Shown here piece after piece: positions 1-13,338 of a stretch of DNA of 64,000 nucleotides (position 1 is its first letter; each line of letters opens with the position of its first letter). The notes under the pieces were generated by a model. That model ran no database searches and was not told the DNA's origin. It was given only the letters and a program-made list of their open reading frames with translations. This DNA comes from Phoronis australis (lineage: Eukaryota; Phoronida; Phoronidae): NCBI GenBank assembly GCA_002633005.1, contig NMRA01000421.1:208542-272541 (forward strand). The letters are read 5' to 3'. The position numbers and the translations under genes were made by a program.

Positions 1-227
1 TATTGACACTACAAAAACATACTTTCATGTTCTTCAACTGTAAATAAGTTGTTTAGGTACTGGTTTAGTTTAAGTGTCTTGAAGGGAACAAGCTCCGAAT
101 AAAATATACAAGAGAGTAAAATAATGATCATATGTGTTGGATTACATGAAGAATGCATTTAGAAAATGTGGCTGCTAATAAATGGGGTTTTGATTATGTT
201 TCTCATTTAATAACTAAAGTTGAATTT

Positions 228-545
228 TCAGATTTCTTGGCCACAAAAATGTGGGTGCAGCCATTAAAACTAACATGTGATTCTAAGTGACCCAAGAGCA
301 AAGATACTGAGGAAAATGTATTTTACGGGCGCCATTTTTTAAAAATCCAAGATGGCCACCAAGATGGGCGCCAATAAAATTAAAATTTGCAATTCCTTGA
401 CCTGAGAAATGCAGGAGTAGCCATAAAAAGCAACATTCTAAGTGACCCAACAGAGATATTGGGCAAAATCCATTTTACCGGCGCCATTTTTGAAAATCCA
501 AGATGGCCGCCAAAAAGTGGAATTAATTATTTTCTGATTTGTCAT
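228..545. repeat. Two-copy tandem repeat, unit about 160 bp
   Basis: Two diverged units lie head to tail, about 228-372 and 389-520. Both contain a CTAAGTGACCCAA block, then GGCGCCATTTTT and AAATCCAAGATGGCC. They lie downstream of the last antiporter exon seen here, probably in its next intron. The open frames across them are not coding-like. Confidence 0.6.
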
Positions 546-1018
546 TCCATGAGGTTTCCAAAAATGTATAGTTTCCACTTTCCCAAAAAGTTTCGACAAA
601 ATTACACAACAAACCTGACTATAGGCATGTAGAAAAAGTATGAGGCTTTACATCATTCACATGACTGAAGATTATCGAATGATTAATATCTTACAAATTA
701 CTTTCAGACAAAAATAGGCCATAAAGCATGACTGGTTGCTGGACCAACAAAAGGTTGCAAACTGTCAAGCACATGCGATCTTTCATGGCAAGAGACAATG
801 ACTCAAAATAAATTAGCTCACACAGTGAAACAATTGCAAATAACTCCTTGTCAAAATCGCCACAGTAATCCAGCTTAAGAAAATTCTTAATGTTCAAATA
901 CTGCAAAAGAGGCCCAGACTTCCAAAAACTGGCATCATCCAATTAAGGGAACATGAAAACTGATGAGTGCTACACCATCTGGCTTTTAGGTAGGGAACCA
1001 GCTATGTGACTAGTATAC

Positions 1019-4000
1019 CTATGGTGCTGCCATCTAGTGTAGTCAGGTCCACTTCAGCACCAATCAGACCAAACAGTAGTGGTTGAAACAGGATCCACAG
1101 TTTACCAACCACATCAGCTACTGGACTCTGAAAAACACATAACAGAACTTCCAGTTAGTCAAATAATCGAACATTTGAACCTTAAGACACTGCATCTTGT
1201 GTAAGAAGTAATAATCTATTTAATTAATGGAGCTATGAACCAGGACTTCATCCATTTTTTGATTTAGCATCCGTACCTTTAAAATTCTGGTCTTAAGTTT
1301 CCTTTACTAAGATTAGAGGTAAATTCCTAAGCCAGGAAAGTTCAATATTACTAAAGAACGGGCCCTGTAAGTTGGCTTGTTGTAGCTGGCCATTTTAGAC
1401 TCTGAGCATGTTCTTATATCACGTCTCGCGAACCGAAAGTTTTTTCCAGTTCACTAACCACTCATCTGAGAAAGGAACAAGACAGTGAACACCTAGTGTG
1501 AAATAAACATGTATCTTCCTTCCCAGGTGTGCCACATTCCTAATAATGTTGGTCAAAACCCAATATTTACAAATTGGTAATCATATGTTGACTACAATTA
1601 TGCAGATTTCTGGAAACATCATGGCCATATTAAACCTTTGTGTTCTTTTACCACACTTGTGCAAAGAGTTGAAAGTCATCTTATCAAGTCATCATTTTGC
1701 TGTCAAAAGCTAACTGCTTTGTCCCCTTGCCACCCTACAGCACCTAGTGACAAAATTATGCAACTGTCAATGTTGTGAATGGTGCATAACTGACTGGTTG
1801 TTTTACTTTTCACTGAAAAATCCCATCTGGTCATGAACCATACCTCATCATTGGTCCAGCCTTCTGATCTCCAACGGAAGGCGGACACAAATGCCATAGT
1901 GAGCACACCCAGGGCACCAGCCCCAGGAAAGCCAGCGGCATTACTACCAAACATGACAAACAAACCTCCACCTAGGAAGAGCAGGGTGCGAAACAACACC
2001 AGGTTAGACTGAAAAGACAGAAAACAAAGATTACAAATGTTTTCCGGGCCCCATTGTCTCAACAAAATGTTCAAAATAAATTGGACAGACTTAAGACAGA
2101 ACTACGTCAGACTCTGGTAAACTATGACAAGCATTTTGTCAAAATTATTTCGCTGTTTAGAAGACCTTGTGTCATAGTAAAATGGCGCTTTGTCTAAGCT
2201 TAGTCAGAGTTTAATATTACTTTATTGTGCTTAGCTCCTAATTGTTTATTTGAGAATGGCCTTGCACAGCAAGTTGTCGCAATTTTTGAGAAAGTGCGTG
2301 AACTAAAACCCGATGAGATTTTGTCAAGATTTAGCCAGCACTAAAACAGAACTGATTCAAAATAAACAGAAAAGAATATTTAGTCAAATTTTTGTGTTGA
2401 ATTTGAATTCGAAGTTGTCCATTTTATTTTGGAAATACTACAGCTGATTAGCAGTAAAAAACAACTACAGTTACAATCTTTAGGTCTATACAGCCATCAG
2501 GTTATCACATTCTCACCAAGGCGGGTGGTTCAAATAACTGACACAAAAAGGAGATCTTACAACACATTTGTAGACAAAGGAAATTATGCTGTGAGCTGTT
2601 ACTGCATAAATCTGATGCTAATCAGAAACACTTACGTGCTTCCGATGAGGAATGTACCAGAGAAAGATTCCATAGACGATGCCAAACGTCACTCCCATTA
2701 GAGCCTCGAGGGGACCCCTGGCTATGGCCAGGGCTAAATCACCTGAAACACACGTTTTTATGGAGTGCATCAACACATGTGATTTCTACTACGGTAAATT
2801 TAAGTGGAAAGGAAATAATTGTAATTCCGTCATTTTACAAAAAGAAATATTCTACCATATTAAAGAAACAACACAACACAAAATTACACAAACATGCGTG
2901 TCATGCGTGTGCAACATGTAATGCGTGTACAACATGTCTTTATGTCTTCAATTAAACAATAAACAACATCACGGATGGGTAAAGTTCTCTCAAGTAACAC
3001 TAAGCAACTTCCTACCTGTTGAGAAAGTGATGCCTAATACGACACCAAACCCACTAATGGCCAACACATCATCAATGCTGGCTGCAGCGATCACCAGAGT
3101 GGGTATCCCTTGGTCAGTACCATAACCTCGGTCTTGTAGAGACAACAAGCTGGGCACCACGACGGCAGGAGAGACAGCTGCCAGAACAAATCTGAAAATT
3201 AGTAATTGGGTAAGCAAGTTAATAAAAATCATTTTGGCATACGCCTGTTTTGTTCACAAAAATTCAATGTGTGCCTCCAATTTGGCATGAAACAAACAGA
3301 AATCTAAAATGTGATGATTAATAAACACAGTCCAAGTTTTCAACTGGGCTATCACACCCTTTGGTTTCACTGTTAGTATCAATAATTACTACACAGAAAT
3401 GATTTGAAATTATAATAACAAATGAAATTATTAACATTATAGGGCTCAAAACTGGTTTAGGAAGTTCAATAATTTCAGAAAAATTTAGCTCAGTCATTAA
3501 GACTGTCAGTTCAGTATTACTCACCCTAACATGAATCCCCACTCCCAGGGAAAGCCCATCAGTAGGTTAGTAGTAACTGCCACGGTGATGCACTCCACAA
3601 TGCAGGGTAAGAAGGCTAGTCTAACCACAACACAGGAGAGCTTCTTCAGCGCTTTAGGATCAAGTCCCAGGCCAGCTCGAAGTAGGATAACAACAAGGGC
3701 GATGGTTCTGCAATTGTGTCATAATTCTTGAAATAATTCCAAGTTTTTGATGGCCATACTAGTTCATGCGTTACTGTATTCAGATGTAAACAGCTAGTAT
3801 ACCTATGATAGCCTTTCCTTTACCATTTGAGAGTCCTTGCCAAACATCTAGAAGCCACAAATCTCAGTTACCCATGAAGCAAGTACGGTAATTGCATGCA
3901 GCAGGAAAAATCATTTTAAAGCACACATTACATCCAAACTGAAGCATAACGGCTTACATTTACAAACAATACTTCTCAGGCCAGGACATACACATCTGGC

Positions 4001-6208
4001 AGTGCAGAATGAATATTTCTCACGACCCTAAACTACAAAAAAAACTCGAGGCCCTGAGTTTGAGCTGCTCTACCCCAGTCGTCACATATTTTCATCCTAC
4101 CGTCACAATTTTTACCAAGGAGTGTCTCCCGTGGTTACAAGGTGAGGGACTCTAGTAAGTGCAGTTGCATAAACTAGACCTTTGTTTTAATTCTAGCTTA
4201 ATGGAAAGTCAACAACAAGCCTTGGAGAAACAGACAACAATTTGCATGCATGACATTCCCGGCAAAATCTTGATAACACAAAGTACTAGTATCTTCACTA
4301 AGTAATACCAGTGCAAGGTGTGGTTACTTACCTAAGAGAAGACGACCACTTTGAAGCGATGCCAGTGACAATGACCTTGACACCGGGGATGTTGCGTAGA
4401 GCACAACCAACAATCAGCATACCTGTGAGAATAAACAGCGCGTTAGTCAATCATTGGAACATAAACTGCCACATTCTAGGGTCAATTTAACTCCAAATAC
4501 AGAGGAGTTAACAACGTCTAAAATGTTCCGCTACATCTTAATTTCCTCGACCTACAGTAAAAGTTGTTCAATTTGTGATGGATAATAACAGCTAAAATTG
4601 TCATAATTCTATTTTTAGAGCTTACCACATTGTTACAAATGCTTAAAACATTACCAAATGTTGTTTGGTAATAACTATGCCATACAAATCAGGCTAAAAC
4701 AAACATGTCATTCAGCACAGTCTTCACACTTATGAACTATGTTTTTGTCATACTGAACACATTTCAAAGGTTTATGTATTAATATGGTGCTAGCATTCTT
4801 AGAGTCAACATTAGTATTGAAGCTGTGCATCATATTACGGATTGGTAGGGTCATACCGCCACCTTGGGAGTACACCTGTTTTTCATTCCGAGATGGAGGG
4901 TACCCAGTTTGCTAGTAGTACAGGGACCGGGGTCTAATCTTTGTACTCGAGATCAAACTCAAAATTATTACTTTTGACACTTTCCGCTCTACTGTTGTGT
5001 GAACTCAAGATAAGTGTCTATCATGTTATGCTCGAATACGTAACGATTTACGCGAACGACTTTCTTGTCATACTAAAGCAAACTGAGAAAAACAGAATCT
5101 TGAAGTTGCATAAAAATACAACTTAAAATGTCAAAAATAATTTTGAGTAAAAAGATAAGACCCTGAGCCCAGGTGTCATGTAAGTGTCGATTCATTTTGA
5201 ATATGCAGTGGCACCCCTAACAATTTTATAGAAGAGAGCACATGGGGTTCTGAAGATTTTGGACCCTAGGACCTAGTAGCTATAACTGAGTGTATGTATT
5301 CTCTAAAGTAGTTTGAACAATTGGTACAGCTTAGTGGCCGGCTCATCTGTGCTCTTTTGTTGTACAGTTAAATCTCATCAGTTCAGGACACAGTGTGGTG
5401 GGTTGTTTCTTCATTATAAATTCTCATGAAAAATTAGTAGCACCAACCTTTTAAAGTTCTATACCAAAGCAAGCATCAGATAACCTTTTGAGAAATTTTG
5501 GGCATTCACAACAATGTTCAACTTTTTTTGAATAAAAAAACAGTTAAATATGAAAGTTATTCTTGTCTGAAGTTGGACGTGAGATTTTATCCTATAAGTA
5601 CTTTTATGTGTTACACCACGTGACAAATGAAACATCAGCAAACAGAAACATGTGACCACTCACCCACCTAGCAATGGCGGCAGACGAATTAGCAGTGTCA
5701 TAGCACCTCCCATCACACACAGCACCAACAAGACCAGAACACCAAAAAACGTTCCTCCCGGAAGTGCTTGGCCACTGTCTGGTGACAACCCCCAAAGGGT
5801 GCCCCACACAAGTAGAATCATTATGGCCAATGCCATCAGTTTAGCGAGCTTCCCATGTGGAGGGCACATGAATGAGTGTTTTAACTTTTCACAAACACTA
5901 GCATCGGAAGGCAGTGGATTATAGGCCGCCATGCAAGGCCTACAACATTGTAGACATTTTCTTTGGCACAAAATGCATTTAGCTCCAAACTGGGAAGACA
6001 TCTTCCTCTCTCTCTCCACATTTCCATCTAAGAGATCTTGCTGAGTGTCTTGTTTAACATCAACCATTTCACTTAACATTACATTTGGATCATGTTCAAT
6101 GGGAGCAGAAGTGATAACCGGTAATGCGTCCCGTGCATCTGCGACCTCTGACCTTGTGGACACATTCTCAAATGTACTAGCAGATGGCTCTCTCTGAAAA
6201 TCTGGCAT
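1019..6208 (-). CDS. SLC9B2: SLC9B-type sodium/proton antiporter (NHA), 3' end outside window
   Basis: Monovalent cation/proton antiporter of the CPA2 NHA family (SLC9B1/SLC9B2), a multi-pass membrane protein exchanging Na+ or Li+ for H+. Coding exons in transcript order: 6208-5668, 4422-4332, 3707-3525, 3191-3016, 2742-2636, 2008-1844, 1127-1019. All have GT-AG borders and the phases join, giving 457 codons. The first coding exon opens after a polypyrimidine-AG acceptor (exon edge 6219), so a 5' UTR exon lies further upstream, unseen. The start is the MPDF methionine. The first membrane segment follows MCPPHGKLAK. Family blocks include KWSSSLR, RAGLGLD, AVSPAVVVPS, the paired aspartates of SIDDVLAISGF (about D312/D313, known to be essential in this family) and FQPLLFGLIGAEV. 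About the last 100 residues expected from the family are beyond position 1. SLC9B1 and SLC9B2 are vertebrate paralogues, so the symbol means family only. Confidence 0.93.
3016..3191 (-). CDS. SLC9B2: NHA ion-binding exon with Asp-Asp motif
   Basis: Fourth coding exon of the antiporter (176 nt, phases 2 to 1). It encodes the AVSPAVVVPS segment and, some 25 residues later, SIDDVLAISGF. In NHA-family transporters the two adjacent aspartates sit in the discontinuous helix that binds cation and proton. Both are present, and the surrounding residues are close to vertebrate SLC9B2, so the protein is probably a working electroneutral or electrogenic exchanger and not a decayed copy. It ends in FSTG at a GTAGG donor. 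Confidence 0.9.
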
Positions 6209-6219
6209 GACTTTGTTTT

Positions 6220-9030
6220 CTGGAAAAACAATCAACACGAGACAAGCATTCAGAAGGATATATTTCTATTAGAATACAAAATATATGATCAATCAGACTA
6301 CGACTTACCTCTAGTAAGTTAGGTAAAAGCCAAGCAGTTTTGTAAAAATAGAGCCTAAAAAACTTGTAAATTAGAAAAAAAATATTGTTTGAACATGACA
6401 CTTGCAACTTTGGCAGTGTTTGTTTGGGTGTTTCATAATAAGAACTACAATAATCAATTTAAAACGAATCAAATAAAAATCAATGTAAAAATTAATGTGT
6501 TTTTTTTTGCTCAATTTTTTGTGTTGAATTAGCATTTTGTCATTTCCAGCACTGTTAGATGTGACATCAAGTCAATAAACAAGAGGTCAGAGACATTACA
6601 TAACCTTTTTACCAACACAACTCTCATCACTAGTGAATAGATGTAAAAACCACATTGGCTATTTTTGGCTGCAGGTGCATTTTACAAAAAGTGAAAATAG
6701 AAGATATCTCTCCAGCAATGTTAAAAAGTAAGTCGGTCAAGTTAACTATAGCCTTGTTATAAATAACTTACCTAAACTTTTGATCATCTATAACATCACT
6801 CTGTACGAGGCAGATTAACTTTAGACATCCAGCCTAATTTTCAAGGCTACCTACAAAAGGATTCAGTATAATGGTAGTTACTGCGCGATGAGTTACCAAG
6901 TAACTGGTAAATAAAAATAAACATAATGCGGTGTATTTTCAATGTTTTATTGCCATGCCACAAAATTTCATAATAACCCAATAGGCATTTTAATGAGTAC
7001 TTGGTGTGTCTCAAAATTAGGAAAATTTGATTCCATCAGTCACTGGACTCACTGGCTGCATTGAAAAGCGACAACGAACAGCTATGATCTTCAGATTAAG
7101 TAGGAACCTGGAACAAAATGTCCAAATTTGACTAACTTCGCAGCATCTTATCTCAGAAATTGCTGATCAGATTTTAGTGAAATTTTAAGATAGCTTGCCT
7201 TATGCATTGTTCACTGAAAGGACTGCTTTTAAAATGATCCACTTTTACAAGAGAGGCTATCAAAAATAGGACTTTCATGTTTTTATGTGGAAAATATAGC
7301 ATAAAACAGAAATGAAACAATAACATTTACAACAAACAAATTAGGTCACATTATTGATGCTAACTGTTCCTTTGTTGATAAATTTTACTAATAAGACGTG
7401 GTCATGTGACCCAATCAATAGGAGGTTTGGTATAAAGGAAAACTCAAATTCTACAGGCATATAATTTTCAGAAAATATATATTACCCTTATCCGCTGTAA
7501 GTTATGGCTCATTCCAGCCAAACCATAGATGGATATGAGTACTTTGCAACCCACAGAGGGACACCTTTGGAGGCTCTGAATGTCATCAATTCTTTCATAA
7601 AATACTCTGTCAACCACAAACAAAATTGTTACTGTATAAAGGAGCCTGTCACAATATTATCACATGGATTGTGATTGCCAGTGTTTGTTTGACTTGACAT
7701 CAACAGCCTCCGAAGGCGTGTGGCTCTACGCTCTTAACACAAGCAACGTGACTTTATATTGGCAAGGGTGATGTGCGAGGCATAAGCTTCCCGAGTACAA
7801 GGGGTTATAAGTGATAATCGGGTGAATTGGTAGGCATCACATAGCACCTCTGCTGGCTAGCTAAGGGATACAGCACTTCCCATTGGTCTCCGAGTTAGTT
7901 CATCCTGTGTATTTTAAATGGGCTGTAGACCAAATTGGGTAACTGAATAACAGGTCCATTTTACACTTAAAAAGCGTACTCGTCTGTCTTCAGAAATCCT
8001 ATTATTTGTTCTATTTATATCCTCAATGAAGCATGTCTACGCGAATTAAGACGACTTTGGCGAAGAATTCCAACTCTACTTTTTTTGGTCGCCTAAAACA
8101 TTCACCGTGCGTGATAACCACAAAGTATCTCAACTGACACCACACGGGATAGGCAAGGCCAAGCGCGAGACTGAGCAGAGCACGTGACCTGACGTGCGAC
8201 ACTTGAAAAAAGTAACATGGAAAGATATCCAGTGGAGTTTGTAAGAGTTGTGTCCGTTGGGCTTTTCATTCGTCAATAGGTGTGATATTGCATAACTTTC
8301 TGAAAATGACACCCGGTCAAGGAAACTCCAATGAACCACGACGCCATATTCTCCTGGCACGAGCAGTGTAAAAGAGGCCAGTTGTCAACTGAATGAAGGG
8401 CTGCTTGGAAAAAAGTTTAATTACGGAAGTATTTGTTTGAGTTAGATAGAATTAATGGCATCAACGGCCTCCTAAGGTGTCTCAGCACAAGACATGACTT
8501 TCATGGATTATCAGAGTGAGGCAAAATTCACCAAAAAGCTTCCAGCGTATGAAGGCCATAAGGGAGCATCACAATCTCACTGACTGTACATTCATTTGTT
8601 CTTCACTGACATTCATAGTGTCACAGTGATTCGTCTAGTTTGGCAATGCTCAGATGTCTCCAGCTGGCATAGCAAATATGATGGAACATATCAAATACCA
8701 GAGTTACCTAGGCAACATCATGGTATTACAAACCCATAAAAAGTTACTCATCTCAAAATACATAACACTGAATGAAACCTGCATACATACACATTGAAAT
8801 ATAATTAACACATACCATGACTCTGGAGGCAATTTAGTCAACATAAGTTGAGCGTATCCATGAAAATTTGTAGCAGTTCACTCAAGCTTGACCCTAAACA
8901 GGTGGCATTTTGAGGAAGTTACACGAAATGACGTCATATTCCCTGGGACGAGCAGTGTAAAAATGGCCACTTGTCGACTTAAGCAACTGAACAAAGGACT
9001 GCGTCACCATCTCAACTAAGCAGTAGAGAT
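6220..9030. other. Gene-free stretch with a diverged duplication
   Basis: I find no convincing exon here. The antiporter's 5' UTR exon and promoter should lie upstream of 6219, but nothing marks them. About 7685-8400 and 8455-9005 look like diverged copies of one segment. Both start near ATCAACRGCCTCC, share a GTGACTTT/ATGACTTT block and AAGCTTCC, and end in a CGAGCAGTGTAAAA stretch followed by GGCCA. Part of 6900-7680 is plain AT-rich sequence. Confidence 0.4.
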
Positions 9031-9325
9031 GCATAAGCGAATTTAGGGGGGGCCCAGGCCCCCCCCCTTGGCTGCAGGCAAAATGAAAACAGCAACAGCG
9101 TGAAGCATGAGGAAATATTGAGTTCAGCAAGTAGGAATGGAGAAAGGCAGAGGGCCCAGACCACAGTGAGGTTGCGCTCCCCCCGGCCCCCCTTTTTTAT
9201 ATAGTCAACAGGATTTTAGACCAGCAGAAACTGCAGAAGGCTCCCCGACCCCCACAACTTTCAACCAGCCTGTGCGCATACAATCGCGCTTTGCCACCCT
9301 TATGGTATCCTAGATCCGCCACTGA
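9030..9325. mobile_element. GC-rich terminal-inverted-repeat element, MITE-like
   Basis: One end carries GCGAATTTAGGGGGGGCCC. The other ends in TAGATCCGCCACTG, whose complement begins CAGTGGCGGATCTAG. The two ends are imperfect inverted repeats, and C/G homopolymers lie just inside each. The same terminal sequence is found at 57987-58142, so this is a dispersed family. There is no transposase frame. The exact left border is uncertain. Confidence 0.45.
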
Positions 9326-9589
9326 GATGGTGGCACTGTCATCATAGGTTTAAGTCTCGGTGTCGGCGAAATTTTCAACAACACTGAACAACAGGAACAG
9401 GCTTCAGTCACCTGGCACTAGTTCCAAAACCTGAAGAAGCTGTGACATTAAGTCACTTGTTTCATATAGATTAAATGAAGACACAGCTTTGTAGAAATGG
9501 TTTGAACATATAATTTCGTAACTCAGATTCTATTACCTTTTCAGAAATATTAAAGTTTTGACGAAAACTGAAGTTTTCAACACATTCCA

Positions 9590-9703
9590 CTGCAGCGCCC
9601 TCGTGTGACCTTACTTGACGCCATCTAGCGTCTGCCTCTTCATCTTGTTTACGCCGATTGTGATTTTCGCTGTTGACTTTGAAAGAATTTAACAGTGTTC
9701 AAG
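9590..9703 (+). promoter_or_regulatory. Possible 5' UTR exon or promoter region for the plus-strand transcription unit
   Basis: This is a short CpG-containing stretch in AT-rich surroundings. It has no ATG and ends at a donor-like AAG|GTAAAT (exon edge 9703). It lies 3.4 kb upstream of the first plus-strand acceptor I accept (13118). It could be the non-coding first exon of eEF2K or of the unit that owns the exon at 13119. No TATA box or other core element is clear. Without transcript data this is only a suggestion. Confidence 0.2.
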
Positions 9704-10698
9704 GTAAATTTTATATCCAGCAGTATTTCCAGAAACATTGCTGTATGCGGTAAATGCAAATCTCGATGCATGAAACTCGTTTTAGGTCAAACGAACTATT
9801 AGGGACCTATTTAATGTTGGTTCGTGTTTGACGACATGCGTGACATTTAGTGACCTTTTGACCCAGATTATAGATAATACGTTTATCACAACAAAACTGG
9901 TCACAATATTAGGTAATTTGCGAGTGTCCATCGCTGACCTCGAAGTGTTTGCTCTTGGCAATGTGAGTACAGTGGACTTTGCTTGCCATTTTTACAGACA
10001 GGCCTTCTAGTACGATTTCATGGCAACCTCAACAATTTTGAGTTTGTCAGTCACTTCCTAAAATGGAGGTTGGGGATTTAATCATTAATGCAGTTCAGTC
10101 TTTGTGATTGTGTACATTATGTGTGTACGCCGTATGGTTTTTGGTTGATTATAGTTCAGCCAAAACAGCATGTGATTAAGTTTTTCAACACAGGTTGGAA
10201 ACAGTTGAGTTCCTGTGTATTTGTGATGTGATCTAACATTGCCCATGCTCTGTTTACTGTTGGGAATTTCCAGTTCTGCGTATGACTAAGTGTTCAATGT
10301 ACTCAAGTACAGGCCTCTCCTGTTTTGATCTCTCAAATTGTACACCAACAGCTTGGTAGCATTTTAGGGTCTGGTTGTGGACAGCACTAATGGCTTAATA
10401 GCCAAACCAGTTATGGAAAACACTTGATAGTCACACCAAAATAATACATATTATTTGTGTTATACTTTCTAAATATAGATAATAAACAGATACTTACAAG
10501 TTCTTGCATCTGTGTTGCATTGGTGGTACTAGTACTTTAAAACTAACTAACTATGGAATAAACTTAGCCTTGTGTTTGTCGTTATTCTTTTATGGAATCT
10601 TATTTAACTTTTTTCAAACATTTTGCATCAGGGAAATTTGGGGATTTGTGATGCCTGGCCACACGTTACATTGTGAGTAATTTATGCATGGTTTTTTT

Positions 10699-11184
10699 AA
10701 AGCCTCTTTTACACGAGAGACAGTTTTCACCGTGTCAGTTGTCATGGCGCGACTTGCTCCATTTTATTCGCAATGCGGCATTTACACGACATTAGATCAC
10801 GAACTGGATCAGCATGCGTCACTTACAGGAAGACTGTCAAGGCATGCTCGCATAAACAATAGCGAATGTCCAAACCACGTGGAATGCCAGCTGATCATCG
10901 GAATATAGGCTATTGTGCAAATGCATTGAAAGATGATCACTTTCCACCCTGCCCCAGTTATGTTTAGACGTGTAGTTGACACTGGAGCAACTGATCAAGT
11001 GCAACTCGCTCTACCTTTCAAACTGGTGTCAAAAACTGGCTGCCATGGTGTCACTTGCTCCATGTCAGTCGTGTTTACACACATAAAGCTTGCACCAAAT
11101 CAGCTGTTCCGTGTTAGCCTGGCTGTGTCAGCTGCACCGTGTTAGCCGTGCCGTTTCAGCTTTCTCTCGTGTAAATGCGGCTTT
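10699..11184. mobile_element. MITE, 486 bp, with 22-bp terminal inverted repeats
   Basis: The left end AAAGCCTCTTTTACACGAGA and the complement of the right end, AAAGCCGCATTTACACGAGA, match at all but three or four positions over 22 bp. The interior has related blocks (CATGGCGCGACTTGCTCC and CATGGTGTCACTTGCTCC), so it is internally repetitive. Flanking bases allow a TA target duplication. There is no transposase frame, so it is non-autonomous. Confidence 0.75.
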
Positions 11185-11189
11185 AGTTG

Positions 11190-13110
11190 GCAATTTGTTC
11201 TTGTTTTGCAAGTCCTAATTGCCAAAGTGTTGTGACCAATTGTTCTTATCATTTTGATGCACAGTCTTGGTAATGCGTGTTATCTGGTTGGGATAATTCC
11301 CCAAGTGCTTTTTAAATCAGTTTTGTTGAGGTCGGCTTGCCCTACATGCAGACATTAAATTGCTAATGTTTAGTTCTTTTATCAGAAATCAACATAAATG
11401 ATGGTATGGCAAAGTCAAACTTTGTGACTATGAATTTCCTTGTCTAAATCGTTCAGTGTAACCGAGACTTGTTGTGCAATAGCCAAATTGTTTTTGAGAG
11501 AGTTTGAGCCATATAATGGTATTAGAGTTGATGAGTCGGGACTGGTCATTATCTTGAACAGTCGATTCAGGTAAAGGCCTAGAGGGAGCCACATTGATGC
11601 GAGACTGGAGTGCAAAGTCAAGCAAAACAGGACAGCACTGGTATTATATCACCTGAATATAGCAAGGTGCCGCTGAAACTTTGGTTGTACGTTGTTCAAA
11701 ATAAGCCGAGTTTTGTCCGTTTAGGATGTTCAAATTCAGTCATGGCTGGTTTTCACAGAAATGCTAGTATCTGCAAGGACTTCTCAGCTATATAAATTGG
11801 TGAGGGGCGATTAAGCTAGTCACAAAAATTAGCATATATCGAGGGGTGGGGGGGCCATAGAGGAATATGGTGCTTGATGTACAGACATAATATCTTGGAT
11901 CTAAGAACTAGTATTAATAGCTTCTCTGTGCAAACATCCGTTTTGAACCTTGTGGTAGAAAAAATCAGGAAAGTTTACTGCCTTGCACATGTACGATAAA
12001 ATCTCGCCAGTTTGAGAAGCAGTATGGTGCTGGGCAATATTGCAATTTGATTTTTATTTATGTCACAAAAGATAAGTAGCACATGGTAAACGCATTGTCA
12101 TTTTTGATACTCTATACCACACCTTCCACCAGACAATGTTTTGATTATAAACAAGGCATTCGTGTTCAATATTAGGCATCGTTGAAAAATTGAAAGGGTT
12201 CCATTTTGCTATTATTTCTAGCTGAAATCGATTAGATTTTTCTCAATGAAATATCAATGATTTTGCGAATTCTAGAAAATTAATTTAAGTGTAAGTCATG
12301 TCCTAATTAAATTTCTAAACTGCACATTTTATCTGTTCTGCATTACAATTACTTTGGGCTTCCCAGGAGTTGTGCTTAAAGTTTTCAATCAGTCAAATCT
12401 GTTGGATACTTGGTAAATATTCATATATTTGAACTTGAATATATGTGTGTGTTTGTCTGGGTGGGTGCATGCGTGTGCGTATATGTTCATGCATTAAGTG
12501 TTGTTAGTAGGATATGTCACTTAAATACATTGTGCACTTTTGACCCTTTCATGTAAGAAATCTCATGTATGCATGCTGACTTATGTCAGTCTCTCATAAT
12601 GTGCTTTTTGACTTCCTTGTCCCACAGACCTAGATATCTATTTAGTTCACACATACAGGCATATGTTATATGACCTAGCTCATCCTGCTATCGTTGGAAT
12701 CCTATTTGCAACTTTTCTATGAATGTCCCTCACTGCGATATAATTCTGAGGTTGTACATGTTTTGATATCAAAACTATGTGTTCATAAAATTACAAGCAT
12801 TTCTCTTAGGAGTTTTTTAAAATATTTCAAAATACTTGTGAAATGAATGTAATGAAAGTTACTCTTCATTATTTCTTTGGTGTTTTTGCTCAGAAAATGG
12901 ACTTTCAGTTTTACACAACTCCTGTCCATTACCTAGTTGTGAAAGTGTTACCATGGTTACAGTTGAAGCCTTTTTATTTGGCAAAATTGTCTCAATAATC
13001 AACCATTAACATCTTGATATTACGTAACCAGTTTGTTATTGATTTTGGATTTGCCATCAGACTGAATAATTCAAAACATCCAGTGTGGAGATAAGCATTT
13101 TATTCTGTCT
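11190..13110. other. Non-coding stretch, nothing specific recognised
   Basis: This AT-rich sequence has only short open frames without coding character and a GT-rich patch near 12445-12490. If eEF2K has an upstream first exon, this is its first intron. Confidence 0.4.
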
Positions 13111-13118
13111 CATTTCAG

Positions 13119-13225
13119 ATGAGGATTTACTGGATCCCGTGTCAACTCCTGTGAACCGGGCTGGAGAAGATTTCACAGCCACCCTGGGTCAAGTCTTCAA
13201 GGAGAATGTCTACATCAGATTTTGA
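13119..13225 (+). CDS. Orphan 3'-terminal-exon candidate
   Basis: A good acceptor (TCTGTCTCATTTCAG) is followed by 34 coding-like codons in one frame, entered after a split codon. They end in KENVYIRF and TGA at 13223-13225. The reading is acidic near the start (EDLLDPVSTP) and uses mixed synonymous codons. I do not recognise the protein and find no matching upstream exon. It ends 113 bp before the eEF2K start, so it is either the last exon of a short overlapping plus-strand gene or eEF2K 5' leader with a chance open frame. The acceptor itself may begin the eEF2K first coding exon (13119-13692) with a 220-nt leader. Confidence 0.35.
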
Positions 13226-13338
13226 GGCCATAGCTTGAGCTTTAAATTGAAGGAGGCACGGCCGTGTTCCTAAAGTTGCGCTATTAATTTTGGGGCTTCA
13301 TTTTTCACGATAAAAACAGACTGACATCAACATTGAAA

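Noticed and set aside
5660-5667. Antiporter donor GTGAGT at 5663
   Set aside because: Stronger consensus, but it puts the next exon out of frame. GTGGGT at 5667 gives the family sequence LLGM.
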